Numbered from the stretch's first letter, positions 16,938 to 25,891 are shown. The stretch is DNA of 64,000 nt from Sulfobacillus benefaciens (GCA_003023695.1 PXYW01000004.1:52743-116742), one strand, 5' to 3'. Notes: generated by a model not told the origin, from the sequence alone. Program-made: numbers and translations.

Positions 16938-17364
16938 GGACCGGCACCGTCCGTTGATTTAGAGACTCGACGTAAAGTGTTAAGCTTTGAATTTGCCCCG
17001 GTGTCATGGTCTCCCCCCATGCAGGCATCATGCCATCCCCTTTGGCAATCACTTGGGCAATTTTTTGTGCTGGCCAGTCTTCAGTAGCTAGGTTATCCAG
17101 TCTCGGGGCACTGGTACCAGTCGGTAATATCCAAAAGCCTTCTCCGTTACCTCGCGGTCCATGACAGGACAAACAGCTTTCGGCAAACAGAGCGGCACCT
17201 TCCGCTATGGATGGCACCGACGGTTTTTGCCGTGGAATTGGCTTAGGCACAATCCGGTGTCGAAACGGGGGTGGCAGAGCGGCGTTTGCCACCCCGGCAT
17301 ATGAAGATAACGTCAAACCGAAACACATGATCAAAAGACATACTTTAGCCCAATACGGTGCCAT
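16879..17364 (-). CDS. Secreted monohaem cytochrome c
   Basis: A 161-residue protein with a signal peptide (hydrophobic residues about 8-28, likely cleavage after VANA), then a class I cytochrome c domain. CLSCHG binds haem, and the Met of GMMPAWGE is the probable sixth ligand. It should carry electrons on the outer face of the membrane. Its ATG (17364) lies inside the end of the metallophosphoesterase gene, a 20-bp overlap implying cotranscription. Its 3' end overlaps the convergent hydrolase gene. Confidence 0.88.
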   Translation of the reverse strand: MAPYWAKVCLLIMCFGLTLSSYAGVANAALPPPFRHRIVPKPIPRQKPSVPSIAEGAALFAESCLSCHGPRGNGEGFWILPTGTSAPRLDNLATEDWPAQKIAQVIAKGDGMMPAWGETMTPGQIQSLTLYVESLNQRTVPVPKTETPKLKPQTVLVRMSH

Positions 17365-18292
17365 GGTTCACCTCGGAAAGTAATAAATTTGTGATCTGAA
17401 GATCCCCGGAAGCTGACACATCAACCACCCGGTATCCTAGCCCCAAATAAGGGTGGGTAGCCCCTTGCGGCCATGGCTGAAGCTTCACCAAATCCCCCGG
17501 CTCCGGAAACGGCCAGGCCGTAGGAAGTCCAGCCCAATGCGCCATGTTTTCTGTTCTATGGCTCATCATTTGATGCACGTGACCGTAGAACACCGTGACC
17601 CGGTGAAAACGTGCTGCCATCGCACGGAGTGCCGCCCCGTCAAAGGTGTACCAGTTCCATGGCGCAAATACGTTATACAAAGGGGCATGACAGAACAGCA
17701 TTAAAGGGGTCGCCGGATCCATCATATCAAGTTGCCGTTTGACCCACTTCAATTGCTCCCGCCCGAGAAAAAATCCCCTCGACACGTTGTCTAGCCCTAA
17801 AAACTGCACTCCTTTATGGATAAACCCGTAGTGAAGATCTCCCATCACCATTTGGTACAATACCCCGCGGTCCATTAATGCATCATGTTCTCCAGGTACT
17901 GTGTAATAGGGAATTTTACTCGCGTCTAAAACCTGCTTAAACAACAGCAATCGGCGTTTGCGTTCATAATCGGAGGCGGTGCCTTGTGTTAAATCTCCGG
18001 TAACCAGCAAAAAGTCAGGATGAGGCGTCAAGGATGCAATTTGACCTAACGCCATCGTGATCGTGCCCATTACGCTGCGGTTAGCATCTCCGACATAACC
18101 CAAGTGGGTATCGGTTAATTGGACAAATCGGAAAGGAGTAATCGGGCCTGATGATTTTAAAGACTGAGCATACGCCGCAAGGTGAAATGCACTGCCGCTT
18201 GCCGCCAGTCCGACGGCGGTTCCGCCCAATGCCAAAAATCCTCTTCGCGTCAGCATGGATTCCTTGGTAATGGAAGATGTTGGTTGTGACAT
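17345..18292 (-). CDS. Tat-exported calcineurin-like metallophosphoesterase
   Basis: A 315-residue enzyme. The N-terminus carries a twin-arginine signal (TRRGFLALGG) ending near AAYAQ, so it is exported folded. The five metallophosphoesterase blocks are present: QLTDTHLGY, VTGDLTQG, PGEHD (usually GNHD or GNHE), FCHAPLY and YGHVH. They would bind a dinuclear metal centre. The GGGGAGGG ribosome site is partly buried in a hairpin (18294-18333). It is linked to cytochrome c downstream; the substrate is unknown. Confidence 0.88.
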   Translation of the reverse strand: MSQPTSSITKESMLTRRGFLALGGTAVGLAASGSAFHLAAYAQSLKSSGPITPFRFVQLTDTHLGYVGDANRSVMGTITMALGQIASLTPHPDFLLVTGDLTQGTASDYERKRRLLLFKQVLDASKIPYYTVPGEHDALMDRGVLYQMVMGDLHYGFIHKGVQFLGLDNVSRGFFLGREQLKWVKRQLDMMDPATPLMLFCHAPLYNVFAPWNWYTFDGAALRAMAARFHRVTVFYGHVHQMMSHRTENMAHWAGLPTAWPFPEPGDLVKLQPWPQGATHPYLGLGYRVVDVSASGDLQITNLLLSEVNHGTVLG

Positions 18293-18293
18293 A

Positions 18294-18333
18294 TTTAGCC
18301 CTCCCCGGAAAGAATTTCCCGGCGAGGGCTAAA
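18294..18333. promoter_or_regulatory. Intergenic hairpin enclosing a ribosome site
   Basis: TTTAGCCCTC at 18294-18303 pairs with GAGGGCTAAA at 18324-18333, and the inner CCCGG/CCGGG segments extend the stem. On the minus strand the right arm contains GGGGAGGG, the ribosome site for the metallophosphoesterase ATG at 18292. It lies just after the membrane-protein stop and lacks a T-run, so it could uncouple or regulate translation rather than terminate. Confidence 0.6.
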
Positions 18334-18354
18334 TTATGTATCATCCTTTACTGT

Positions 18355-19188
18355 TTACAGTGGCGGCTTAATATCGCTGCGGATGCTCTCACGATATAAA
18401 AACATAGCTTGGTATGCAATCCAGGCCAGCATAATGCCAGACGCAATCAAGGCCAGCAATCCGCCCAAGAGCGGGATCTGCGCCAAAAGTGACATCGCCA
18501 GCACAAAGACAATGAGCAGCGCAGCTTCTAATAGCACAAATCGCAGTCCAAAGGTCCAATGTTTTTGAATCCACCCTAAAGCCTCTTTAAGTCCTTCGCC
18601 TGGGTTCACCTGTCCATAAAAGACTGCGCCGACCCAATATAGCAGGGTAGCAAACCACAACATCATCAGGCCAATGAGTATGATAAGCGCCACCACGCTA
18701 AATATGGGAGCAATGGCAGGAATAGCGCGCCCGGCTAATGACAGCAGCAACGACACCGCCATCAAAACCATGAACAAGACAATGAACCCGATAAATGCCA
18801 TGACCACCAGGGTAAAGGTCCGCCAAAAATTATGTCCGCCAAACTTAAAAAAGCCAAACAAACCCGTTAGCGATTCTTTGCCGCGAGCGGCTTCCGCAGC
18901 CCCTCCATAAAGTCCGCCCATCACAAAGGGCAGGATGATAAGCACCAGCGTCAGGTAAACCAGCGCCACTTTAGCCAAAACACTGGCCGCAATGTGAGGA
19001 AAATGTGGAGAGACCACGTTCTGCAGGCTTAGGTGCGTCAACGATGATGGCAACGAAGCTCCCAAACGGCTTAAAACAAATAGCTGAAAAAGGGAAGTGA
19101 TAAATAGGTACCAAAACGCCATCACCAAAATCCCGGGCTTTTGCCAAATTTGACGCCACGCTATACGAAATAATCCTGTAGCTGACAC
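18355..19188 (-). CDS. Polytopic membrane protein, unknown function
   Basis: A 277-residue integral membrane protein with about six hydrophobic segments and glycine-rich stretches such as VMGGLYGGAAEA. The pattern resembles the DUF4013/YciC-like group of poorly characterised membrane proteins, but no catalytic residues were recognised. GTG 19188 follows AGAGGGA. It is the first gene upstream of the metallophosphoesterase-cytochrome c pair and may share their transcript. Confidence 0.7.
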   Translation of the reverse strand: MSATGLFRIAWRQIWQKPGILVMAFWYLFITSLFQLFVLSRLGASLPSSLTHLSLQNVVSPHFPHIAASVLAKVALVYLTLVLIILPFVMGGLYGGAAEAARGKESLTGLFGFFKFGGHNFWRTFTLVVMAFIGFIVLFMVLMAVSLLLSLAGRAIPAIAPIFSVVALIILIGLMMLWFATLLYWVGAVFYGQVNPGEGLKEALGWIQKHWTFGLRFVLLEAALLIVFVLAMSLLAQIPLLGGLLALIASGIMLAWIAYQAMFLYRESIRSDIKPPL

Positions 19189-19327
19189 ACGCGTCCCTCT
19201 TTTCCGTTCCGTTAACCACTACCGTAACCAGCCGAAGCGGATTCCGTCAAGTCCCCTTGAAAAAGCTCCCAACATCCAGCATAATTTGACCCGTTACTGT
19301 TGCCTAGAGGAGAAAGGACAAAACACC

Positions 19328-19723
19328 TTGCGACATATTTTAGTCATTGACGACGAAGATGGCATTCGAAAAATCGTCAGTCTAGCCCTCTCCCGTCATG
19401 GGATAACAGTCACCGAAGCGGCCACCGGAGAGGCTGGCCTGGCGATGGCTTTAACAAGTCAACTTGATGCTATTATAGTAGATCTGCGGCTTCCAGACAT
19501 TTCGGGTGTAGAAGTTGCCGCACACTATCAGTCGCAAGGAGGTACCGCCCCTGTAATTCTGCTTTCAGCATCCGATGAGTTGGAGGCCATGGCAAAACAT
19601 CCGGCGATTACACGATCACTGTCCAAGCCGTTCACCTTAAGTCGCTTATGGTCCACCGTACAAGGCACGCTTACGGCGAAAACGCACGGGGTAACCGGAC
19701 CAAAAACACAGACCCTCCATTAG
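19328..19723 (+). CDS. Receiver-domain-only response regulator
   Basis: A 131-residue CheY-like domain. The acidic pocket (IDDEDG), the phospho-accepting Asp (IIVDLRLPD, about residue 51), the Ser/Thr (LLSAS) and the conserved Lys (LSKPF) are all present. There is no output domain after the receiver fold. TTG 19328 follows AAAGGA by 9 nt; the longer frame from 19286 lacks a site. The 3' end overlaps the convergent histidine kinase by 53 nt, so the two genes can form antisense transcripts and may be partners. Confidence 0.85.
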   Translation: MRHILVIDDEDGIRKIVSLALSRHGITVTEAATGEAGLAMALTSQLDAIIVDLRLPDISGVEVAAHYQSQGGTAPVILLSASDELEAMAKHPAITRSLSKPFTLSRLWSTVQGTLTAKTHGVTGPKTQTLH

Positions 19724-21227
19724 GCCGTGTCTGATAGGTAATAGAGCCCCCCATTTTGTCCAGTATCCGTTTCGATAAGTAGAGCCCCAGTCCAATTCCT
19801 CCGGTGGCCGGACGATGCAATGAATCTGGTACCCGATGAAACAATTCGCGGGCCATCGAGCGTGAAATGCCTGGGCCGCGGTCCGCAACGGCCAACCGCA
19901 CCATATCCCCTTCGTCAACCAGGTCGATGTCTATCGGATGTTCTGCCGGGGAAAATCGATTAGCATTGGATAGGAGTATCTGTATTATCAGCAGCAGCAG
20001 TTCCTGATGTCCAGAGACCATTGCGTGAGATAGCCCAGTATATCTCCAAGAACGGCCGGGTGACAACCGCTCTTGCGTTTCCAACTCTTCTTGAATCAGC
20101 GCCACCATATCCACGGGTTCCAATTTTATGGTAAAATCAGGAGCTTGCATTTGAGCCACGGTCCAAATCTCACGAATAAGTCGTCCCAGACGATCGGATT
20201 CACGCCAAATCACACGAATGTTGTGCGCAACCTGGGGATCCAGATCTTCGCCAGATTGTGTCATCCAATCCGCCAACCCAACTATTATGGTAATTGGGGT
20301 GCGAAATTCGTGGGCGATCAACGAAAGAAAGGCGTCGCGTTCTTTTTTGACCGCCACCTCTTCGGTTATTTCCGTATAAACTGCGACGTGCTCGGCTGCC
20401 TGACCGGACGCATCTGTTGTTAAAACTTTGCCACGACAACGGATATAGCGTGGCGGCATCCCCTTCATTTCCACAACATGGTCCCAATCTCCAGCAGCGG
20501 ACAATTCCATCAAAAGTGACGAGCCATCTGTAATTCGTTCCGACATTTTTCGCATCAGACGATCTAACGGTCGGCTCAGATCTTTACGCTCCAAAAGCCA
20601 CAGCTGCAAAAATCGGTCATTGGCATAGGCAACCGTCCCGTTCCGGATATAAAGCACAGCGGCTTCCGTAACCGCCAATAATGTTTCCATCCGGTTTGTC
20701 ACTGTTTGCTGGGACTCCAAAAACATGACCCATTGCATCATCATCCCGACCGCTTGGGCTACATTTTCCCATCGGGACTGTTCTTCTAAAACTTCAGACG
20801 GAGATTGACGCCAATATAATGCCAATACCCCCATCACGATTTTTTGTTCGTCATACAAGGGATATATCCAAAGTTCACGAATATGTTCCTCAATGAGGAA
20901 CTCAGGACATTGGATAACAGGAATCTCCGAGATCTTGAGAAAAACCGGGGACTTTTTCCAGCGAATTGAGTCAATAAAGGCGATGAGACGGGGATCCTCT
21001 GTGATGTCTTGATATCGTGACAAATCCAGACCGCCGACGGCCACACGTTCCCAACGATGGGAGCGCTGATTCCATAACCGTACCCCAAGCCGACGCTCGG
21101 GGTACATTGCCATAAGTCGATCCACGACCCATCGTGCAGCACTATAGCGCAAAGTAGGATCTTCTCGCCGAGTCGCTACAAAGCGCTGAAATTCCGAGAT
21201 AAATTCAAAAAATATATCGTTATTCAT
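19671..21227 (-). CDS. Soluble sensor histidine kinase (GAF-like, PAS, HisKA, HATPase)
   Basis: A 518-residue kinase without membrane segments. An N-terminal GAF-like region (about 20-180) precedes a PAS-like segment (about 195-310), the H-box LIAHEFRTPITII, and the ATP-binding core (LLSNANRFSP, DRGPGISR, GGIGLGLYL). AGGGAG precedes the ATG by 8 nt. It follows another soluble kinase in the same leftward operon and converges with a receiver-only gene. The signal is probably cytoplasmic and unknown. Confidence 0.88.
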   Translation of the reverse strand: MNNDIFFEFISEFQRFVATRREDPTLRYSAARWVVDRLMAMYPERRLGVRLWNQRSHRWERVAVGGLDLSRYQDITEDPRLIAFIDSIRWKKSPVFLKISEIPVIQCPEFLIEEHIRELWIYPLYDEQKIVMGVLALYWRQSPSEVLEEQSRWENVAQAVGMMMQWVMFLESQQTVTNRMETLLAVTEAAVLYIRNGTVAYANDRFLQLWLLERKDLSRPLDRLMRKMSERITDGSSLLMELSAAGDWDHVVEMKGMPPRYIRCRGKVLTTDASGQAAEHVAVYTEITEEVAVKKERDAFLSLIAHEFRTPITIIVGLADWMTQSGEDLDPQVAHNIRVIWRESDRLGRLIREIWTVAQMQAPDFTIKLEPVDMVALIQEELETQERLSPGRSWRYTGLSHAMVSGHQELLLLIIQILLSNANRFSPAEHPIDIDLVDEGDMVRLAVADRGPGISRSMARELFHRVPDSLHRPATGGIGLGLYLSKRILDKMGGSITYQTRPNGGSVFLVRLPRAFSP

Positions 21228-21240
21228 AAATTTCTCCCTC

Positions 21241-22116
21241 TCAGCCGTCCGCACCAACGCCTGATTCAACCGTAGGCAACCGAATGAGAAACACCGCTCC
21301 CATGGTTGATGGTTCTAACTCCAAGGAACCACCCCAAGATTCTATTATCCGGCGTGAAAAAAATAGGCCCAATCCATGTCCCTGAGTCTTCGTAGTAAAC
21401 GGTGCAGAAAAAAGGCGGGTTGCCACAACCGGATCCACCCCGTTGCCGGTATCTTCAACGCGGATTTCAAGCCAATCTTCATTTTTTTTCATATCGATTC
21501 GGATAACACCAGGAGGCAAAATGCTCTCCGTCGCGTTATTCAGTAGATGTTGTATGACTTGGGCTAGCCGTTTCCGTTCGGCCATAACCCAACAGGACAC
21601 TAAATTCGTTTGCAGCGCAATATTCTTTTTTTGTAGATAAGGTCCCCACTGATCGGCCAACTGCTGAATCAGTGGCGACGGATCTAATAATGTAGTCGGG
21701 TATTCGACAACGCCTCCCAGTATCTCCTCCAGTCTTTCATCAAGCTGCAGAACCTGTTTTGCAGCCCGATGCAAATATTCATCATCAGGATGTTTCCATT
21801 GTAACAACTCTAAGTATCCTGAAGCTACTGTTAAGGAACTTTTCGCATCATGCACGGTATTGGCCAGCAAAACCAGCAAAGTCGCATGCTCCGCCCGTTG
21901 TTCCACCAACATCGCGAGTAAAACGGGGATCTGCGGGGTTACCGGTTGATCAAAATACATTGTTAATAATCCCCATCGAGTTTCTTGTTCTACCACAAAA
22001 TCGGTACTTGATGGCAATCCGCTATGATCCTCGGCTAAAGACATAGCGACAATGCCCACGCCAACCGTTTTGGCCCATTGTAATATCTCCGTCAATACTT
22101 GGTGGAAGACATCCAT
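21241..22116 (-). CDS. Small soluble histidine kinase
   Basis: A 291-residue kinase. A short N-terminal sensor region of about 100 residues resembles the start of a GAF domain. The H-box ANTVHDAKSSLTVASGYL and the HATPase motifs (HLLNNATES, EDTGNGVDP, GHGLGLFFSRRI) follow. There are no membrane segments. Its stop is 13 nt upstream of the next kinase's ATG. Two consecutive soluble kinases with a receiver-only partner suggest a phosphorelay or mutual regulation, which is inference. Confidence 0.85.
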   Translation of the reverse strand: MDVFHQVLTEILQWAKTVGVGIVAMSLAEDHSGLPSSTDFVVEQETRWGLLTMYFDQPVTPQIPVLLAMLVEQRAEHATLLVLLANTVHDAKSSLTVASGYLELLQWKHPDDEYLHRAAKQVLQLDERLEEILGGVVEYPTTLLDPSPLIQQLADQWGPYLQKKNIALQTNLVSCWVMAERKRLAQVIQHLLNNATESILPPGVIRIDMKKNEDWLEIRVEDTGNGVDPVVATRLFSAPFTTKTQGHGLGLFFSRRIIESWGGSLELEPSTMGAVFLIRLPTVESGVGADG

Positions 22117-22130
22117 CTAGCATCACCCCG

Positions 22131-22161
22131 TTCCGTTAGGAAAGTGTTCCTAACTACGGAA
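22131..22161. promoter_or_regulatory. Strong dyad upstream of the kinase operon
   Basis: TTCCGTTAGGAA (22131-22142) and TTCCTAAC-TA-CGGAA (22147-22161) form a near-perfect inverted repeat with a 4-nt loop and a 2-nt bulge. It lies about 15 nt upstream of the leftward kinase start (22116), so it is either an operator or a 5' leader hairpin. Confidence 0.5.
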
Positions 22162-22373
22162 TTCCCATAGGTGGCATGATGTCAGAATCCCGCAATCAAT
22201 TCTTTTCGCGAAATTCCCATAAAATCCCTGCTTGGGAAACCGTATAATGAATAACAAACCATAAATTTCACGGGCTCGATGCAATGACAGATTCTCGCTT
22301 TGTTGTGCCAAAGCCATTGGCAGCGATTAGCAGATACCGCAAACCATGAATAGCCAAATTTGTGAGGTGCGTT

Positions 22374-23402
22374 ATGCAAGTTGACCTTTTTGCCATCCAA
22401 CCCTATATGTCTTTAGAGGATTACGCGACCCACAGTGCCTTTTACTGCAAACTGCGCAGCTTGATTGAGGCAGCTCACCTCATGCGAAATCCTCAAAACC
22501 CAGCCTTAGCTGTGTTTCCGGAAGATTTGGCAACGTTCTTGGTCGTTGCTAACCGTGTGGGGGTAATAGAGTCTGCCACGACAATGGACGAAGCATTTTC
22601 CCGAATTGGCACCCGATTGATGCCCAACATTGTGTATACCATGGCCCGATTTCGGACTCGCTCTCTAAAACGCGCTTTTTTCACCTGGGCCGCACCCCAA
22701 GTGTGGCGCATCTGGTATCAGACCATGACCGAATTGGCCAAGACCTATCACATGACCATTGTGGCAGGTTCCGCACTCATGCCGGAAAATCGGTTAGGGC
22801 TCAACACGGCACACTTTGCTGCACAGTCTGCAGACATCTACAATTTTAGCTTTACCGTGGATCCGTCAGGCCAAGTTGTTTACCATACCAAAAAAGTCAA
22901 CTTGGTTCCCACTCAAGAAGACGTCTTAGACCTTACTCCAGGACCCTTGGAATCCGCCCTGGCTTCTTGCGCATGGAACGGAATTCCACTGGCAACCAGC
23001 ATTTGCTACGACGGATTCTCCATGCCGCACACCACGACAGAGCCCAAGTTCTGCTCCTTAATCCCCCTTTTGGATACTCGAGGGGTCCGTCTTGTGGCTC
23101 AGCCCTCGGCCAACCCCTGGCCATGGCAAGACCGATGGGTTTTTGCCAGTAAACAAGACCAAAGAACCCGGCAACAGCAATGGATGGCAGAAGGGTCTTA
23201 TCTGGCGCTCCAAAATTGTCAGTCCATTGAGGTCATCGTAAATCCCCAAATCCTTCTCGACATGCTCGATATCCATTTTGATGGCTCAAGCATGATTATT
23301 GCCCGCACTCTATCCGGCGGGGTAGAAATCCTCTCGCAAAGTGCGGGCTTCCAAGCGAATCCTGCCAACGAGGAAGTACTGCACGCCACTTGGGATTTTT
23401 AG
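22374..23402 (+). CDS. Carbon-nitrogen hydrolase (nitrilase superfamily)
   Basis: A 342-residue amidase/nitrilase-fold enzyme. The Glu-Lys-Cys triad is present: Glu in VFPEDLA, Lys in YHTKKVNL and Cys in SICYDGF. It hydrolyses a C-N bond other than a peptide bond; the substrate is not evident. ATG 22374 has GAGGTG upstream. It lies directly upstream of a second nitrilase-like gene that has its own promoter. Confidence 0.85.
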   Translation: MQVDLFAIQPYMSLEDYATHSAFYCKLRSLIEAAHLMRNPQNPALAVFPEDLATFLVVANRVGVIESATTMDEAFSRIGTRLMPNIVYTMARFRTRSLKRAFFTWAAPQVWRIWYQTMTELAKTYHMTIVAGSALMPENRLGLNTAHFAAQSADIYNFSFTVDPSGQVVYHTKKVNLVPTQEDVLDLTPGPLESALASCAWNGIPLATSICYDGFSMPHTTTEPKFCSLIPLLDTRGVRLVAQPSANPWPWQDRWVFASKQDQRTRQQQWMAEGSYLALQNCQSIEVIVNPQILLDMLDIHFDGSSMIIARTLSGGVEILSQSAGFQANPANEEVLHATWDF

Positions 23403-23434
23403 CCAAAAAATGTGCGAACAACGCACTCTTCTAA

Positions 23435-23463
23435 TTGCCAGAAACTTCTATTTTAGCTACAAT
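23435..23463 (+). promoter_or_regulatory. Sigma-A-type promoter
   Basis: TTGCCA (23435-23440) and TACAAT (23458-23463) are spaced 17 nt apart, 34 nt before the start of the nitrilase-amidohydrolase fusion. A small GTGCG/CGCAC hairpin just upstream may end the preceding transcript. Confidence 0.65.
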
Positions 23464-23496
23464 ATGGCTTACAACACAGTAAGAAGGTGACTTACG

Positions 23497-24993
23497 ATGT
23501 CGGTACCCCGCATCGCGGTGAGTCAAGCCCCCTATTCTCGTGAGGTAGACGTAGCACTTCACCGCGTCATTTCTCACATGCGTCAAGCAGCTAGCCATGG
23601 TGTCGACATTATTGTCTTCCCAGAATGGTTTATGGGCTTAAATCCTGTCGAGATTGTTCCCAACCGCTATACCGAAAAAATCGGTCGTTTGGCCAAAGAA
23701 CTGAACCTGGTCGTCATTTGTGGAAGTCTTCGGGTCCTTGACGGTGATACCGGGAAAAAGCAGCAACGAGGGTTGGTTATCGAAAGAGATGGCACCATCA
23801 TTGGCAGTCAAGCCAAGATATTGTTTCAGCCGACAGAACGGCCATGGTTTGAGCCAGGAACAAATGTCATGCCCATTGCCACTAGTTGGGGGCGGGTTGT
23901 CATATTGCTGGGGCTCGATGCCACTGATAATGATATTTGGACCGAAGCAGTCAATTTGCGACCAGATATGGTGGTAATGGCGGCGAGCGCCCATTCCGGA
24001 CCCGAACGCCACCAATTACAAGAACTTGCGGTCACACGCAGTTTAGAGCTGGGGTCTACGGTAATCTTAAGCCCCCTGCTCGGACGGTTTGGTGGGCTTT
24101 CCTATAACGGTGGGGCCGTTATAGCCCACCAGGGACGCATCATCTCTTCCACTGATGACGCCGAAACCCTGTTAATGGCCCAAGATCCTAAAGCGCCATT
24201 AATTCAACTAGGTGCCGTTGACGTTTCTTGTTACGTCCCCCTCAGTCCCCCACCCAAGGGCATGTTGATTGATCCCAAACGCACTTTAGGTCCTGAAGCC
24301 GAAAAAAAAATCCTCTTCGATTGGGGAGCCCTAAAAACCTCCGATCTGTTGGCTGCGGGACGTGAGCTGTTGTTGCAAACACAAGGAAACCCGCGTTGGC
24401 TGGCGCTTGCCCCGGCCAAACCCACTATGGTGCGAGATTTGTCCACCCTGCTCAACGAAGGTGCTGTAGGTGCCTTTGCCTATCCTGGACTGGATGGTAT
24501 CAGCCCATACTCTGAATCTATACGCGAAATCGGCCAAGTGATGACGCTCTATCGGCGTCCCTTGATGGTGCACGTGGGGCCTGGTATCGCGTCTCTGCGT
24601 TACGACAGCCCCTTGCTCTGGGATGACTTTTTGTTAGAGTTCCCTACGGTACCAGTAGTCTTATTGCATATGGGGGGGCGGTCCCCTTACTTGGAAGAAG
24701 CCCTGCTGCTTGCCGAACGTCATGCCCAAGTATGGCTGGAAACCAGTCAGGCACCGCTATCAGCGATTAAAGAAGCGCTGACCTTAGCTCCCGACCGCGT
24801 GCTATTTGGTAGTGGCGGATTAGCGAGAGATTTTGCCACTGAATGGGATAAAATACGGCAATTGGAACCCGATATTGCTCCTGATGAGTATCAAAACGTC
24901 ATTCATAATAATGCCTTACGCCTGTTTTTCTCATCTCCCGCCGCAACCGAACCACGTCCAGGAACGTTGCGGGTGGTGCGCCAGCCCAGTTGA
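23497..24993 (+). CDS. Nitrilase-like domain lacking catalytic Cys fused to amidohydrolase-2-like domain
   Basis: A 498-residue two-domain protein. Residues about 1-245 follow the nitrilase fold (Glu in FPEWFMG, Lys in SQAKILF), but the expected Cys motif reads ILLGLDATD, so the nucleophile is replaced and the domain should be inactive. Residues about 280-485 resemble the amidohydrolase-2 (PF04909) barrel: MVHVGPG, LLHMGGRSP, WLETSQ, DRVLFGSGG, NALRLF. The HxH metal motif at the start of typical barrels was not seen, so this half may also be atypical. AGAAGGTG precedes the ATG. No function can be named. Confidence 0.75.
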   Translation: MSVPRIAVSQAPYSREVDVALHRVISHMRQAASHGVDIIVFPEWFMGLNPVEIVPNRYTEKIGRLAKELNLVVICGSLRVLDGDTGKKQQRGLVIERDGTIIGSQAKILFQPTERPWFEPGTNVMPIATSWGRVVILLGLDATDNDIWTEAVNLRPDMVVMAASAHSGPERHQLQELAVTRSLELGSTVILSPLLGRFGGLSYNGGAVIAHQGRIISSTDDAETLLMAQDPKAPLIQLGAVDVSCYVPLSPPPKGMLIDPKRTLGPEAEKKILFDWGALKTSDLLAAGRELLLQTQGNPRWLALAPAKPTMVRDLSTLLNEGAVGAFAYPGLDGISPYSESIREIGQVMTLYRRPLMVHVGPGIASLRYDSPLLWDDFLLEFPTVPVVLLHMGGRSPYLEEALLLAERHAQVWLETSQAPLSAIKEALTLAPDRVLFGSGGLARDFATEWDKIRQLEPDIAPDEYQNVIHNNALRLFFSSPAATEPRPGTLRVVRQPS

Positions 24994-25271
24994 TCAGAGA
25001 ATTATTGAGAATGGTCGCTACGCATTTTTCCAACAATCTTCACTATGTGTTTTGGCGACACCTCATTGGCAAGCTGGACCTTTATTACCTCTGCCGGATC
25101 CTAGATACTCCGCGATGACCCACAAACAAAAGCTCTTGTCTCATGATGCCAAGCAGAAAAAGAAGCTTAATAAAAAAGGACATTGGCATCTATTGGCGAA
25201 TCTACTCTGATATTGCGGTCTGACGATATCGATCCAGAAAACATCCGACACCGCGAAAAGGAGGGATCCAT

Positions 25272-25700
25272 GTGCCTATCACTGCGCTTATTGTGGACGA
25301 TTCGGAGGAAACGCGTGAGGTCTTATCCTTGTTGATCAATCAGGCTGGAGCCGAAGTAGTCGGGGCTGTCCCCGATGGGATCACTGCGTTAGAATTCCTC
25401 AAAATGCATCCTGTCGATCTAATATTTACCGACTACCAAATGCCGAAAATGAATGGTATTGCTTTAGCTCAAGAAATCCGCACCCGATATCCCCGAGTTA
25501 CCTTAGTCATGATCACGGTATTGGATGACATGAGGCTTCGGGAACGCGCCGCCGAGGCAGGTATTGATATGTTTTTGCCTAAACCCATCACCTTATCGAC
25601 ATTGGAAACCCTTGTCGCCTCTTTGGAGCGCATTCCTCATAGCGCTGAGGAATGGGATCGCTGGCTGGCCCAATGGGCTCCCCGCAGTCAACAGATTTAA
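25272..25700 (+). CDS. CheY-like response regulator without output domain
   Basis: A 142-residue receiver: acidic pair in IVDDSEE, phospho-acceptor Asp in IFTDYQMPKMNG, Thr in MITVLDD and Lys in LPKPITL, with about 20 extra C-terminal residues. AGGAGG lies 7 nt before GTG 25272; an out-of-frame ATG overlaps it. It ends about 45 nt before the riboswitch promoter, next to a soluble histidine kinase, and could be that kinase's partner although HisKA_3 kinases usually pair with NarL-type regulators. Confidence 0.85.
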   Translation: MPITALIVDDSEETREVLSLLINQAGAEVVGAVPDGITALEFLKMHPVDLIFTDYQMPKMNGIALAQEIRTRYPRVTLVMITVLDDMRLRERAAEAGIDMFLPKPITLSTLETLVASLERIPHSAEEWDRWLAQWAPRSQQI

Positions 25701-25744
25701 TTTAATCTTACCGTCTTTCGGATATGACTTAGTGCCTAAATATT

Positions 25745-25772
25745 TTGGCATTGGTTAGATGTCGTTTACAAT
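25745..25772 (+). promoter_or_regulatory. Promoter of the riboswitch transcript
   Basis: TTGGCA (25745-25750) and TACAAT (25767-25772), 16-nt spacing, directly upstream of the c-di-GMP aptamer. Transcription would start at about 25779, close to the aptamer's 5' edge. Confidence 0.6.
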
Positions 25773-25775
25773 AAA

Positions 25776-25862
25776 AAAGCAAACCTGTGCGAAAGGCAGG
25801 GACGCAAAGCCACGGGCCTACAGTTAATTTTTCACGTAACTATGGCAGCCGGGTTGCCGGAG
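25776..25862 (+). promoter_or_regulatory. Cyclic di-GMP-I (GEMM) riboswitch
   Basis: The conserved core is plainly visible in order: GCAAACC, a GAAA-capped P2 stem, GGGACGCAAAGCC, GGGCCTA, and after a variable hairpin GGCAGCCGGGTTGCC. These are the diagnostic elements of the GEMM-I aptamer that binds c-di-GMP. A second stem, GCCGGA-N6-TCCGGC (25857-25874), begins inside the aptamer's 3' end and stops just before GAAAGGAG. It has no T-run, so control of ribosome access rather than termination is likely. The regulated gene is a small secreted peptide 30 nt downstream. Confidence 0.95.
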
Positions 25863-25891
25863 CTGGTTCCGGCTTCGAAAGGAGTGGTATC

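Noticed and set aside
24833..25210. 125-codon frame running past the end of the nitrilase-amidohydrolase gene with a very basic C-terminus
   Set aside because: Most of it overlaps the real gene in another frame and no start with a ribosome site supports the remaining part.
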